From Rhododendron vialii (taxonomy: Eukaryota; Streptophyta; Magnoliopsida; Ericales; Ericaceae): a stretch of DNA of 64,000 bases. Below, piece by piece: positions 47,076 through 59,421 of this stretch. How positions within the stretch are numbered: position 1 is the first letter of the stretch; each line of letters opens with the position of its first letter. Made by a program: the position numbers and the translations under genes. The notes under the pieces were generated by a model. That model saw only the letters and a list, made by a program, of their open reading frames with translations, ran no database searches and had not been told where the DNA came from. Location: contig NC_080564.1 of assembly GCF_030253575.1 (NCBI RefSeq), positions 8,104,501 to 8,168,500 of the forward strand, written 5' to 3'.

Positions 47076-48205
47076 GTTTGGTAGCATTTCTTAGTTATAC
47101 CACATCACTATCTACAGAGGATATGCATATCGTGTCGGGAGTCGCAGCTAAAATCTACCGCGTGCAGGTGATACTAGGAGTAGGTTAACCCAACAAGAAG
47201 CTACCCCCTCATTGGAATCAACAACTATTTTGAAAACCAATTCCACGTTTTTTAGTATGTCCACTAGACTAGATGAACTGCATTCAGACGACGACAGGAA
47301 CTTCAATAATAATCACGAAGTTTGGTGCCTACTTGCTCAAATTATCAACTTATATCAGCAATTTTCTCCATGTGACCAGGAATTTGTTAATTTGTTACTT
47401 ATTGAATGCTTCAACCATATTCTGATCATAATTTATGCGTGTACTATTGGATGTTGATGCAAATGAAGATTTTAAAATATATTATTTTAATTTAACCACT
47501 AGTACTCTTGTTTTTTTTTTCCAACGAAAGTCAGTATTGTAAGAATATTTTTTTTTAAAAATTGTTAGAATAATTAGATTAGCACCACAAAAAATGAGTT
47601 CCTCTTGACAGCTAACTGCCCTTCTGATGCCTTGTTGATTTTCTTCAAAGAAGTAAGTAAATTTACCAAGGAAAGAAGTACGAGGATGTCTCTGGATTCT
47701 GAATTATCACAGGAGAATTATTCTAATGCTTTGCTCCTTTCTCATTTCAATTTTTTTTTGTTTTTTTACTTCTACGCCATTCACGTGTTTTCGTTGGTGA
47801 TTCTTTATTAACATTTTTATTTATTTGCTACTGTTTGGACATATATACTGTACCTCTATTCAAAAAAAAAATTAATTTTTTAAAATGTTAAAAATATTGA
47901 CTAAGAAGGGAAAATATGCAAACCTATATAATATTTTCATCTCAAAAACTTATCTCAAAACTGACATCCAAACAAGGTGGTACGTTTTCTTGAGCTAAGA
48001 AGATGTTAAAAAAAACTAGTATTGGCTTCATTGAAATGACCATAAGTTGTATTTTCAAGGCTTTTAAATTACTAGTTGAAATGCACGCAAGTTGGTTCAG
48101 ACGCCCAATTGTTGGGAGAGAAAAAAGGCATTTTGTATTTCCTCCTACGTTGATAAAATCAATCAACATCCAAAAGAAATAAAGGAAGTGACCTACTAAG
48201 GCCCT

Positions 48206-48274
48206 GGCCCAATTCGAAAAATGGCCCAGGATACCTATTGGGCCGCGATAAATGATGGTCCACATTCAGCCCAT
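48206..48274 (+). promoter_or_regulatory. Site II (GGCCCA/TGGGCC) promoter cluster of RPS7
   Basis: GGCCCAA (48206-48212), GGCCCA (48223-48228), TGGGCC (48239-48244) and GCCCAT (about 48269-48274) lie within 70 bp upstream of the leader. Site II elements are TCP-factor targets that drive ribosomal-protein genes in dividing plant cells. Confidence 0.65.
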
Positions 48275-48289
48275 CCACATCCCACTATC

Positions 48290-48457
48290 AAGTTCAATCC
48301 CCACCGTCCAAAATTAGGGCAAAACATCGCCTTTCTTCTCCCAACCTTTCTTAGCAATCCTTTTGCCCAGAAAACCCAATTCTCTCTCTCTGGAGCTGAA
48401 GCCGAAGCTCTAGGGCTTTCATACTTCAACTTGATTCAGCCTTCTCCGCCTCTAGAG
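48290..48457 (+). promoter_or_regulatory. Probable 5' UTR exon of RPS7
   Basis: A pyrimidine-rich leader (CTTTCTTCTCCC, CTCTCTCTCT) ends at the donor GAG|GTAGAT at 48457/48458. The intron runs to the acceptor TATCCCAG at 49940, ten bases before the ATG. Exon start is approximate. Confidence 0.55.
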
Positions 48458-49950
48458 GTAGATGTCTAATCGATCACTCCTTTGCATTTACAGTTTTGCC
48501 TATGCTTTTTTATTCCTCCATCCATCATTTTGTCGAAAATCGAAGTCTCTGCTTTGTAATATAACAGAAGTGCTATACGCATTCTAGTCTCAGCTAATAA
48601 AAAATCTTTATTGGTGGGGATTGTGATGGCCCTGATGGGTCTAATCAAGCCACGTGTATGTATGTTTATGGGTATCTCTGAGTGAAGGCGATTTTGATTC
48701 TGGTTAAGTTAAGGGGTTTAATTTCTTGAATGGTTTTGTATTGTGGGGGGAAGTGCGATTCTCTTTGAATGCTGTGGAAAATGAGTATTAATTTGGTGAT
48801 GTTGCTGGTTTGCGTGTGAGGTTACGATGGTTGGAGTTCTGTAGGTTTTCTGCTCTCTCCTGGTTTTCTAGCAGCATCTGTTGATTGGGTACTGTGTAAA
48901 TGCCATTTTTCTCGTGGTAGCAATGTATATGGTACAATTCGGGTTGCTTTTACTGTAGAATGTGACAATAAGAATCTTTAATTCCTTGCAAATTGGATTA
49001 TGACTAGAGAGACTGTATTCCAGCCGGAAGGTATTGATGAGATATAGTATTGGAATTTTTTCTATTGGGTATATTTACTATATATTGTCATCGGGTCTCA
49101 TATAACCATAAGGGCATTCTGAAGTCCATTCTCTTAGTCTCCCAGAGCACTTTATGCCCTTGTTTATTCTCTTTAAGGGCTGCAGCTTATTAGAACTTTA
49201 CTGTTCGTGATTTTTATGGGTTTATTTGTGGAAGGAGCAGGTAAATTTTCAGAATATTGTGTAGTATTACACTGCATTTAGTAGACGGAAATGGGTGTTT
49301 CGTGTCAACACTTCATGGGAGAACTTTTTTTTTTCTTTTTTTTTTTTTTAAAAAAAAAATTCAATACAATTATAGGCTTTATAGCTATCATGTAAATGGA
49401 ATCCTATTTGGTAATGTTAGGACAACACCAGTAGTTGGGTGGGCCAACGTGGACACTAAATGCAGTTTCAATTCATGAAAGGGACAAACTTAAAAAACAG
49501 ACAATCCTCATTTGAGCTGTCGAGGGCCCTCGCAGTCATTTTAGTTCAATGGTACACTAAATGCTTCATTTAAGCTGAAATCGCGGTGATGCATAGTGTG
49601 ATATTCTGAATCGATTCCAGCTCTCTGCTGCTTTTTAGAGTAATGACTAATGAAAGATTGGGTAGATGCATTGGAAAACTTGTAATTTGCAACTATGAGT
49701 ATCATTAGTTATAAGTTGTATAATACTTTGGGTTAGTCTTTAATCCAAGTGAGATGAATCACTCTATTTTGATGTTTAAAATGTAAATTTTACTGTAAAT
49801 ATTTAAATATTGTATTGGGATTTCAGACTAAGTACAATCACTATTATTCAATGCTTGTTAATTTTTGAAGTGTTCATTTTGTTTTCAAATCTTCTGTTGT
49901 GAATTTATCTTTGACCCGTCTTCTTACTTGTCTATCCCAGATTTGTCAAG

Positions 49951-51476
49951 ATGTACACGTCAAGGAAGAAGATCCACAAAGACAAGGATGCTGAACCCAC
50001 TGAATTTGAGGAGACAGTTGCCCAGGTTAGTTTTTTTTGTTCGTGTTGAGATTACAATTCTGATTCACTGGAAATTGAAAGAGTATATGATGCCTTCATC
50101 TATTTGCAGGCAATATTTGATTTGGAAAATACTAACCAAGAGCTTAAGAGTGATCTGAAAGACCTTTACATTAATTCAGCACTGTAAGGGTTTACTCCTT
50201 GCTTCTATGCTTAATCTATTAATCAAATGGGCTATATGTGCACAGTAAAATGATAAATTATTCTCTCTTTGCAGTCAAATTGACGTAGCTGCAAATCGCA
50301 AAGCTGTTGTCATTCACGTTCCCTATAGATTGAGAAAAGCTTTCCGGAAGATTCATCTTAGGCTAGTCAGAGAACTTGAGAAAAAGTTCAGTGGGAAGGT
50401 GAGAGTCGGTATTTGTATGGGCATATAATCTTATTAGCTTAATGAAGGGGTCAAGATCTACTGTGCCAATGAAAAAAATGTATATTTCTGTCGTAACATG
50501 AGAAGTTTATTTCTTAATTCTAACAGTAGGCTGGACAACCTATTTTGTTTGTTCCTTTCTGGTAGTTGTGCCTTAGGTTGACCAAGAAATTATGTGCTAT
50601 CAGAGTTTTGTGCTTAGGAATAATATTAGTTCTTTTGATTGGTGGGGAAAATTGAAGAAATTATTTCATTAAATTTTGTTATCTAATTTCTCCTGTTAAG
50701 GGGACGGTTGGGACATGTAGAGTGTGTTACTGTGTTGCCTACTATTTAGTTAGAAATCTGTACACGGTAGATGGAGAGTGTAGAGAGATCTGGATGCTGG
50801 AGTAGGTTTCTTAGTTTTTTACTTTCAAGTCTTTTCTTTTTTTTATCGGAGTTTTACTTTCAAGTCTGTTTCCCCTGTTTTGACATCTGGTTTACATTAC
50901 ATTGATATTCATTCGGTGAAACACGGAACATTTTTTTCAAAGCTGGTTTGATTACTGTATATTACTCGTAATACTCTCTGATTTGGAGTTGGGACTGAAT
51001 GTTTCAGGATGTTGTTGTCATTGCCACCCGAAGAATAATGCGACCGCCGAAGAAAGGTTCTGCTGCACAAAGGCCCCGCTCCCGGACTCTTACATCTGTC
51101 CATGAATGCATGCTGGAGGATGTTGTGTATCCTGCTGAGATAGTTGGAAAGCGCATCAGATACCGAATTGATGGGTCCAAAATAATCAAGGTAATTAATC
51201 GCAAGTATTCTGGCCGTGAGAAGACATGAAATTTATCCTTTTGCTATCATTTTGTTGCGACAGTTTCACAAGACGCATCCACAATCTATTTGATTTTGTT
51301 TATTTTCCTTTGTTGTTCGATGATGGTGATGCAACCATCTGCTTGCTTTGTGACAGATATACTTGGATCCCAAGGCACGCAATGACACCGAGTACAAGCT
51401 GGAGACGTTTTCTGGAGTTTATCGGAAGCTTTCTGGCAAGGATGTCATCTTTGAATATCCGATTACAGAGGCTTAA
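49951..51476 (+). CDS. RPS7: 40S ribosomal protein S7 (eS7)
   Basis: Five coding exons are 49951-50025, 50110-50183, 50275-50398, 51008-51190 and 51357-51476. They join in frame to give 191 residues, the normal plant length. The protein starts [20 protein letters not shown] and contains [39 protein letters not shown] and [20 protein letters not shown]. It ends with [20 protein letters not shown], so it is an unmistakable eS7. It is a structural protein of the small subunit and is needed for 18S rRNA maturation. Expression probably comes from the site II promoter through a 1.5-kb leader intron (48458-49940). All splice sites are GT-AG. Nothing suggests decay. Confidence 0.97.
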
Positions 51477-52917
51477 GATCTGTTGTTACATGAGATTTTC
51501 CCTGTTCTTGTTTAAGACTCGCATGATTCCATTTTGCTGAAAGTATTTGCGATTTTGTTGCAGAGATTTGGATATGAGGTTTTTTTTTTCCGTGTATGAC
51601 CGGGGATTAAAGTTACTACTTCCTTGTCTTGGTTAAATTGTCGGGAAATGTGATTGTTGAAAGCTTAATACTTCTGTGAGAAGTAAAGTTTTTGTTCTCT
51701 TTCCAGCCGGAAAATGAGTCGTCTTAACTCTTAAATAGTGATTATTTACTGAGAATACTTGGACAATAGCCTGAATTCACCCTTATACATTACAGTTTTT
51801 GCTAATAAGAATTGTTCAAATCATTGCAACGTTTGAATTCCATGGAGTGGTTAGAGCGGCTGCTCTGGGGCTGATTGTCCTCTGTGGGCGATGGGAAATT
51901 GAGATTATCCTGGTAAAATATTCATGCATTTTTGCTCAAAAATGTTCAAGATTATTGGTGATTGTCCTCGGGGGGTGATGGGAAATTGAGATTATCCTGG
52001 TAAAATATTCATGCATTTTGCTCAAAAATGTTTAAGATTATGGTCAATTTTGGGTCCTAATGAGTCCACTTTAATACTAGTAGTTATCTTTCACATTTTA
52101 GACCTCCAAATCATCAACCATTTACCGAAGATCAATCTCTTCCTGACGACCATCAACCATTTCAAAAATCATGTCAACCAATATAAGACCATCAACCATT
52201 TCAAAAATCATATTAAACTGGCTTTTCTAGGAGGTTGATCACTATTAACTTTTGGCACTCTAAATTCAAGGAGTGATTTTCAACTCAACCGAGGGTTAGT
52301 AGTGTATCCACCTGCTGATCCTCAACAAACCATGGACTAAAAAGAGAGTGGATATAAAAAAATGAGTCTGAAAATTAATTCCCAAAGTGAACTCGGAAAT
52401 GGTCCAAAAATAGAATAACTAGAGTCCATTTCCAGTAGAGAGGAGGTTGTCTCAATGAAAAACATTGTTCCAAAGCTTACCTGGAACAGTTGACCTAGCA
52501 ATTGTATAACTAGGCGTAGTGAGATTGTCTACAACTAGGAACCAATCTCCTTTATCAACAAAGGGTCACAATATATTTCTGCCGGAGAAACGACAACAAA
52601 AACGTGGAAAAGATCACTCTCTAGCAAGAATTTTAGGCAGACTACTATGATGGTTTATTGTGCAAATAATTACAGCTGAATGTATTTGATCTCGAAAATC
52701 ATATCATGCACGCAGAACAAAATTTGCTGTAATTCACTAACTTGACTGAATCTTATTTCTTTCCGAAATCTTATCTCACTATTTCTACAACATTTTTTTT
52801 TCTATATATCATTATTCATTCGTATACATGCAAGCAACAATATTACATAAAATACAAATCTATAGCAGCAAAAAAATGTGTACAGGGCTTTTGTGCTGTG
52901 TACCAACTCAAGAGGCT
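51477..52917. other. Convergent 3' flanks of RPS7 and PMI
   Basis: It holds the two facing 3' UTRs, an 87-bp tandem duplication at 51872-52045 and a short repeat at about 52140-52210 (ACCATCAACCATTTCAAAAA twice, 41 bp apart). A possible arm of the 11071 foldback family lies near 52340-52385. No gene is seen. Confidence 0.5.
51872..52045. repeat. 87-bp tandem duplication downstream of RPS7
   Basis: TGATTGTCCTCTGTGGGCGA onward (51872) repeats from 51959 with few differences, including the shared GGGAAATTGAGATTATCCTG. The low divergence suggests a recent event. Confidence 0.85.
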
Positions 52918-54554
52918 TCAAAAAAACCTGCTGTTCACTCCAGCTCTATATATATGCAAGTCAGATGAGGTTGTCACTTTAACATCGGTGTCGGCAGGTG
53001 CAAAGAGAACATCGCCTTCCCTAATTAAATCTTCATAGGATGTCGTGTGCATTGTTCCCTCTCCCTCCATGACCACAAAAATAGAGGCACCGGGGGCTGC
53101 TGGAAAAATAGCAGATGCTCCCTGGGGAAGAATGCAGCGATCAACTTCGAATTCGTCAAAAGGAGGGAGGTACCTTCTGGTATATGGATTTAAAGCAACT
53201 CCTTGGAGAATTTCAGGAAAACCCTGCAACAGAGACCAAGATAGATGAATCTAAGACCCTTGCATGCCGATCAAATAAAAAATATAAAAACTGAGACTTG
53301 CACCCATCTTTCAGACTGGTGAAAGTGAAACATAAATTAAGAAAGAAAAAAAAAAGCATCGTCCATGGAAGAAAGCAACAGAAGAAGCGAAGAGATAAAT
53401 TTCCTTCACCATAGGAGAGTAAGGCACCATGCCTATTTGAGACCTTACACAACTAATAATGACCCATTGTCCAAATAGCTATCCATTACAGTCTGCTTAC
53501 TTTTCGAGAACAGGGTAGCAGTGTGTTTGTAGTTTGTACAAGACACATGAACTAATATCACCAGAAGAAGCAGCGGAGCCAGAAATTGCTTAATCCAAAA
53601 GATGTGATAAGAATGTGCAGCATAAAAATTCAAGTTTTGATGCTAACCACAAATGTTGAGTCTGGACCCCTCCCTAGTATGAAAATTATGTACTAGCATA
53701 AGCCTCCGTGATACTTGACACAAAAGTGAAAACTCAGTAAACAAGGTATTAGCAGTCCTACCAAAATCCAACACCAACCATTTTTAAGTTGCTTAATCCA
53801 AACTACAACACAGACAAGCAACACCCAAGTAGCAATCTTAGACGTAGATTGTCCATTTTTTTAAAGCTTTTTGCTCCACTTTCAGATTTATTAACAACAA
53901 AGGCTTTCCATGCATACACAGTCCGGCAAGACAGCTAGTTCTAACATATTGGTATTCTGTACAGTATTCTTCCAGGGCTTAATGAACTATACCAATCTGT
54001 GGGATTTCTTCAAATAACAAAGAATAGAAAAGATGAATGAGTATTTGAAATTTATCTCACCTGTTTGTATGTGAGCATAGAACAAAGAATGTGGACATCC
54101 CGGTCCTTAGGAGTTAGGCCGGCACGCACAACATTGTCTGAAGTTGCCATGCATTCGATACACTCGCCACGTAAGTAGGCATGAAGCTCATTTGCCCCTA
54201 AATACAATGCTTCACCTGGATTAAGCTTCACGTAGTTGAAGAGGAAAGCTGCTAGGACACCAATATCGGCTGGATACTGTTTTTCTAGCTGTAGTACTAG
54301 CTGTTCCTTATCTGTCAACTGTCTTACCTGATGCAAAGTAAAAAAGATAAGTTGGTATACAGAATATAATAAGTATAAGAGGTATACAGAAGCTATAGGG
54401 GAAGCACAGAGCCAGGACGGAGTTGGAAACATCCCTTTTCCACAAAAGTGAGCTTAAAGTGTTGTACTTTCAAAGAGTAAAAAACAGAAAGCAAAAATGA
54501 TGTTAAGCGGCCATTCGCATCAGTCTCAAAAGCGATTCAGTCTCTGTATGCGTC

Positions 54555-54607
<53 letters not shown>

Positions 54608-57600
54608 TGGCTTTTCTATGTCTGAGACCAACAGGATTTCATACAAAAGGGTTCCACAGATTCACGGTCTCAATGTACTAAGATAAGCCTTTCATTTAGC
54701 CAATGGCCCAAGTCCATATAAAAAGGCTCAAGATCAACCAGTCAAAATTCTTGAAAGTGGTTACTTCATGTGGTGTACCAGTAAAACTGAGTAGGACTCC
54801 GATGCCAAAGGAAATGAAGTTATTAGCTAGTCACATATAAGCGAGCCATTTGACCAATGTTGGTTATATGCCGCAGGGGAATACACAAATGACGAAAGGA
54901 TCTTATTTCACAGGAAAGACTCAAATCATCACAGGGATAACAACAATAAGTGCTCCAAATATTTAACTTGCCCACAAAACAACAACAGTGTATAAACACA
55001 ATTAAAGGACGGTTCCAATCTACCTGACTCGCCGTGTGGAGTCGACTTTTCAATTTTGACAATGCTTTGGCAATCACATCCTTGCTAGCAGACATGAGCT
55101 GGGTGAATATCAACTGCAAAACTGCTTTTGCTTTCTCCTCCCCATCTTGATTATTGACATCCAACACTTGGTTAGCATACAAGTTGCCAACCACTTCTGC
55201 AACCTCAGGAACATTTCGAACAACAGTCTTAAGTTCCTGAAACAATGACAACTAATCTCAGTGTGGCAATGCCAGGGTATCCATGTTGCACCAGAATTTG
55301 CAAAGACACACCCAAACACCAAGAAGTTTAGAGCACATAACATGTCTTGCATATTTTCTACATGGCATGTATGGTATCAAGCTACTATTCACTTGAGAAG
55401 GTAGGACATAAGACATAATTAGCAGGGATACATTCCTCTACAGCCTACACCACAATCCAAATAGAAATATTTTCAGCAGCACCCAGTCAGTCAAAGTCCA
55501 GAAGTGCATCAAATATTCCACCACTGCACCTGCACGCTTGAGTTTGCACAGCACATCACCACCGTGAGTACAAAGTGGGGCGAGATGTGCCTGAAAAGTA
55601 TGTTATCAGACAGTTTTCAAAGAGGAGAGTCTACAAAACGAAAAAACATAAGTCTGGTTTTATATGCCACCACTGGACTTTGTTGATTAAGTCATTACAA
55701 GGATAACTAAAACGTGCAACAGGTTGTCATTTCTAACAAGCAATTGCACACAAAAATCTCAGTTTCTACATCAATGATGACAAAAAATGTTCACCATGAT
55801 AATCCGCACTAGTGACTGTAAGTCTAGGCTGATCTGAATCTGAGACCCAAGAAAGTAACAAATTCAGATTTGCATATTCAAGTCCATGTAACAGCATAGA
55901 AGTAGAAATACAAAAAATCAAGGATTCAACGTGAAGAATTTTTAGTTCCTCGACTCCCATCCATTCAAATATAAGTCGAGTCAGAATGATGTCTAGCATC
56001 CACCTTGACATTACATCTATCCAACAGTTCACTGGATCTCATATTATTAAAGCCAACAACTTGTGAAGAATGTATTTCAGATTTCTCGGAACTCAATCAT
56101 AAAGCGCTCAACAAATGGTTTGAATTTTCCTTAACCAATAATCTGGATTCATCAATCAGTTACAAGATCCAAAATTCTACTTCAATACACACATCAATCT
56201 CGAGCAAATAAGTTATAATTAAGTAATCCATGGAAGCAGATAAGAATGTTACCTCAAGACTGATAAATCCACAAAGGGCCTCGAAATCTGTTAGTGCCAA
56301 AGCCATCTCAGGCTTGTGGTTATTATCCTTGAAGACATCAGGCCGCAGCTTATGCAGAGTCCCGGCAAGTTCTTTGTCAGGGTGGGCCTGTATCGACAAT
56401 GCCTTTGCAACTGAAAGTACCTAGCACAAACCAAATAATCAAACCTCTGTTCAATCTAGCAAGATGATCACCAACAAAACTTGATTTACAAATGATGAAG
56501 TTCCCAACAAAAGCAAAACAAAATTCATAGTAGAATGATTTCCTTGGTTGGACTAGACACAGAGTGTTACAAATTAAAATAATTTCTGCTGTTGAATGCA
56601 ACAACTAATGGAGAATTACATCTTCATGTCCATCGTACAACCAATCCTATGAAGGTAGTACTAATCACCTCACTCTTTGTCCGATGAAATTATTTGTCCT
56701 GTAAAATTATAAATTACAAATCACACACATGAAAGGCCATTTCCTCTGGTTGAATGCAACATATGGTAGAGTGATCACATATTCACTATATAGTGTGGTT
56801 AGATTGTGTAGTTAGTACCATCAAACGTGAATACACAATACTTTGAGATGCGATATTACTCATTTCCAATTTCCCTCACTATTTTAGTAACAGTTTCTGT
56901 TTTTGGTAACTCATGTGTCCAGGCCATCTTATGTACACCTCGACTAATCTTAGGACCAATTCCATTGTCCACTAGCAGGGCCCAATTAAAGCCAGACCAA
57001 AAGCTGTATGGACTGGCCCCATAAGGCTCCATTCAGTCGGGAAAGGAAAGAACAGTAAGGAAATGTTCAACTTTAACACTCCTAAAGGGAATGTTATACT
57101 TTCCTACATCTTTAATGAGTTCATTAGTGGAAAAATTGTAGGACCCACGCCTCAAACTCTCCCAGTAGGATTAGCTTCCCTCAAAACTTGTCCCACAAAG
57201 AAACACTAGATTCTACATAATTAGACTACTACTTTTCAATTTTCTCCTAAATTTCTTAAATCAAATGCATGAAGCCTAAGAGTTGATAGCATCTGGTAGT
57301 TTCAGAGATAATAGGAGAGAGCAAACCGTAAATCTCATGCTGTGAACATTATTGTAAGTTAGCTCCATTCTTCTTAACTTTTTCGGTACTTTTTGGGTAT
57401 CTTTCTACTTTTGCAACTTTTTGTTTAACTTTTCATCTGTTTAGCTTTTCATCTGTTTAGCTTTTCATCGTAATTTTTAAGATTAGTTAGTATTTTTTTT
57501 TCAACTAGAGAAATTACAAACGTAAAAAAATATGGACCGATGTTGAAAATAATTCGTATAATTAGCATAAGAAGGCACTTCAAAAAAAGAGTAGAGTTGT

Positions 57601-58485
57601 TTCGCCTTTCGTGAACTTTTTGTTTTTCTTTCATATTTTTCTACTTTTTAACCCACCTATCATAATTTTAGAAGACATGACACAATCTAATAAAAATTCA
57701 GTAATTTCCCATCATTATTTTAAAAGATATGACGAGAATCTAATAAAAATTCAGAAGAACAAAGTATACAAAATGAAAAAATAAAAAAGTTAGGAAGGAG
57801 AAGAATGAAGACCCTGTTCGTTTTGTTCGTCTTGATTTTGAAAATGAAAAATTCTAAAATCAGTCCAGTGGGCTGATAATAGTGAGTGTGTGAATGTGTA
57901 TTAAATGGTATAAAAAGCACACAGAAATACGTATTTTTCTTGTCTTATAGTGTATTTATCGTCAGCTCATTGGACTGATAATAACAAGACCGTTTGAATA
58001 ATGAGCAGAGAGATATAAAGAGATAATTTATTGAAAACTCTGGGGAGATATTTTGAAGCCTCAAATGAATCAAGGAAGCTTCTGTCAATCAAACCAACAG
58101 TAGGAAAAGGAAAAAACAAGAGCCATACCTTGAATAAGAAAGGAAGATTAGCACCCCACTTTTCAACAACTTTATCCCCAAGTACACTAGGGTTTTTCGC
58201 AATCCACGACTTCAAACTCAAACCCCCTGCTGTAATCTCCTCCTCCTCCTCACCAATCACAACTCCATTATTCTCGCTCTTCTCAACCACAAACGATGGC
58301 CCAGACTCGTGAGTCCCCATCCAGAACTCGGCATAAGGCTTTCCACCCTCAATGTCCACCCTTGAATTCAGCGAGAAGAGCCTCGCCACTCCCGATTCGA
58401 TCCCTATCCGACCCCAATCGTAGTTCATCACCGAGCATCTCAGTTTTCGAACCCTCCGACGACTCGCGGAGCCATTGCTCTCCAT
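52918..58485 (-). CDS. PMI: Mannose-6-phosphate isomerase, type I (phosphomannose isomerase)
   Basis: Five exons (58485-58129, 56420-56253, 55236-55024, 54327-54061, 53223-52918) join in phase 0 throughout, giving 436 residues against about 440 in the family. The enzyme interconverts fructose-6-phosphate and mannose-6-phosphate in the cytosol. This supplies GDP-mannose for glycans and, in plants, ascorbate. Visible signatures are NYDWG near the N-terminus; SIQAHPDK with zinc ligands Q130 and H132; [20 protein letters not shown] with E157; and [20 protein letters not shown] with H295, completing the Q-H-E-H zinc site. [11 protein letters not shown] follows as the catalytic arginine region, and a C-terminal cupin-like part begins at about 345. 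Intron 1 is 1.7 kb and carries a family B MITE and a SINE-like piece. Intron 3 holds an AG microsatellite. The gene looks intact. Confidence 0.96.
54559..54605. repeat. (AG)n microsatellite in a PMI intron
   Basis: A pure AG run of about 47 bp inside the intron between 55024 and 54327. Useful as a length marker; no role is implied. Confidence 0.9.
56977..57345 (-). repeat. SINE-like fragment in PMI intron 1
   Basis: GGGCCCAATTAAAGCCAGAC and TGGCCCCATAAGGCTCC match the 28120 repeat and, in reverse, 63165-63395. The remaining part near 57290-57345 is weakly similar to the head of the SINE. The edges are uncertain. Confidence 0.4.
57847..57993 (-). mobile_element. MITE family B, copy 2 (inverted relative to copy 1)
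   Basis: It contains CAGTCCAGTGGGCTGATAAT at one end and ATCGTCAGCTCATTGGACTG at the other, then ATAACAAGACCGTTT. This mirrors the AAACGGTCTTGCTATTGTCG start of the 27083 copy. It lies in PMI intron 1. Confidence 0.65.
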
Positions 58486-58589
58486 TAATTGAACCCTAGA
58501 GAGAGAAATTTGAATACTTTACACCGGAGGAGTCCGTGTCCATTCTGAAAGAACTCCAATGTAAGTCAGTCTTATAGGCCACCAATGTG

Positions 58590-58590
<1 letters not shown>

Positions 58591-58630
<40 letters not shown>
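58591..58630. repeat. (GA)n microsatellite upstream of PMI
   Basis: A GA run about 105 bp upstream of the PMI start codon. On the minus strand it reads as a CT tract, so it may belong to the promoter or 5' leader. Confidence 0.85.
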
Positions 58631-58632
<2 letters not shown>

Positions 58633-58788
58633 ATTTCTGGGAAATGTACGTATGGAGTTGTCGTCAGATTTGGGAGACTTGTCAGTGGGAAAGTAGTATT
58701 GATGACGAAGGGGTTTCTTGGGGGATTCGATGTAGCGGCATTATCACGCCCCGGCTGCCACTTCTGCAACTGTCTTTATGAAATTTTT

Positions 58789-58815
<27 letters not shown>
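58789..58815. repeat. (AG)n microsatellite
   Basis: A second AG run about 200 bp beyond the first in the PMI upstream region. Confidence 0.85.
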
Positions 58816-58819
<4 letters not shown>

Positions 58820-59290
58820 GGTGCGGTGGGGATCGTCGTCGAGCACAGGTGGGCCCGGTTAAGGTCCCAGTTCAGCCTCCCTATTGTCCATTCTCCAGTC
58901 CCGTCCGTTTTTTTTCTTTTTGGTCTATCAAAAGCTTACGACAATGATATTCATCCGATCAATCCCTTATCAAAACACATTTATTTCGATATAAACATAT
59001 AAATGCACATTATGATAAAAAAAAAATTGCACATTTATAACGTGTTTTTACGTCAAGGTTTAGCTGGCCTGAGTTGTTACATGTTTATTTGAAAGTTACT
59101 ATAGTCTCACCTCATCTGTTAAACTCAGCAATCAATAGTTCATATTTTAAAAAAATTCTTATTTTTTCCACGAAAAGTCTTTCCAAAAAAACAATTAGTA
59201 GTAGTAAAAACATTTAGGCTGGGAAGAAACTATTTCTTATTTCAAAATAAATGTACTCTGATATGACATTGACTAAATTTAATGAACATA

Positions 59291-59421
59291 CTTCTTCCGT
59301 TCCTAAATAAATGTCTAGGCCGAAAACTTAGGTCTTTAAAAACATGCAATTTTTTTCCAATTTTTTGAACGAATAGAACGCATTTATTTAAACGCCTAAG
59401 TTTTACGGGCCGGACATTTAT
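59291..59421. mobile_element. Degenerate Stowaway-like MITE
   Basis: CTTCTTCCGTTCCTAAATAA and GTCTAGGCCGAAAACTTAG on the left are answered by CTAAGTTTTACGGGCCGGAC and ATTTATG on the right. The right tip is eroded. Confidence 0.5.

Larger units (their letters stand above)
42975..48200. other. Intergenic repeat-rich region between the solo LTR and RPS7
   Basis: No gene is recognised. It holds a foldback at 43583-43955, a 1-kb element with long inverted arms at 44401-45389, a Stowaway-like MITE at 46572-46806, and a SINE-like remnant at 46930-47075. The segments 45400-46560 and 47080-48190 show only short, unconvincing reading frames. Confidence 0.55.

Noticed and set aside
51838-51880. tRNA-like string GTGGTTAGAGCGGCTGCTCTG
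   Set aside because: It resembles a D-arm region, but no anticodon arm, T-arm or acceptor stem follows at the right spacing.
58585-58947. Open frames reading [11 protein letters not shown] over the GA microsatellites upstream of PMI
   Set aside because: Low-complexity translation of simple repeats, not genes.
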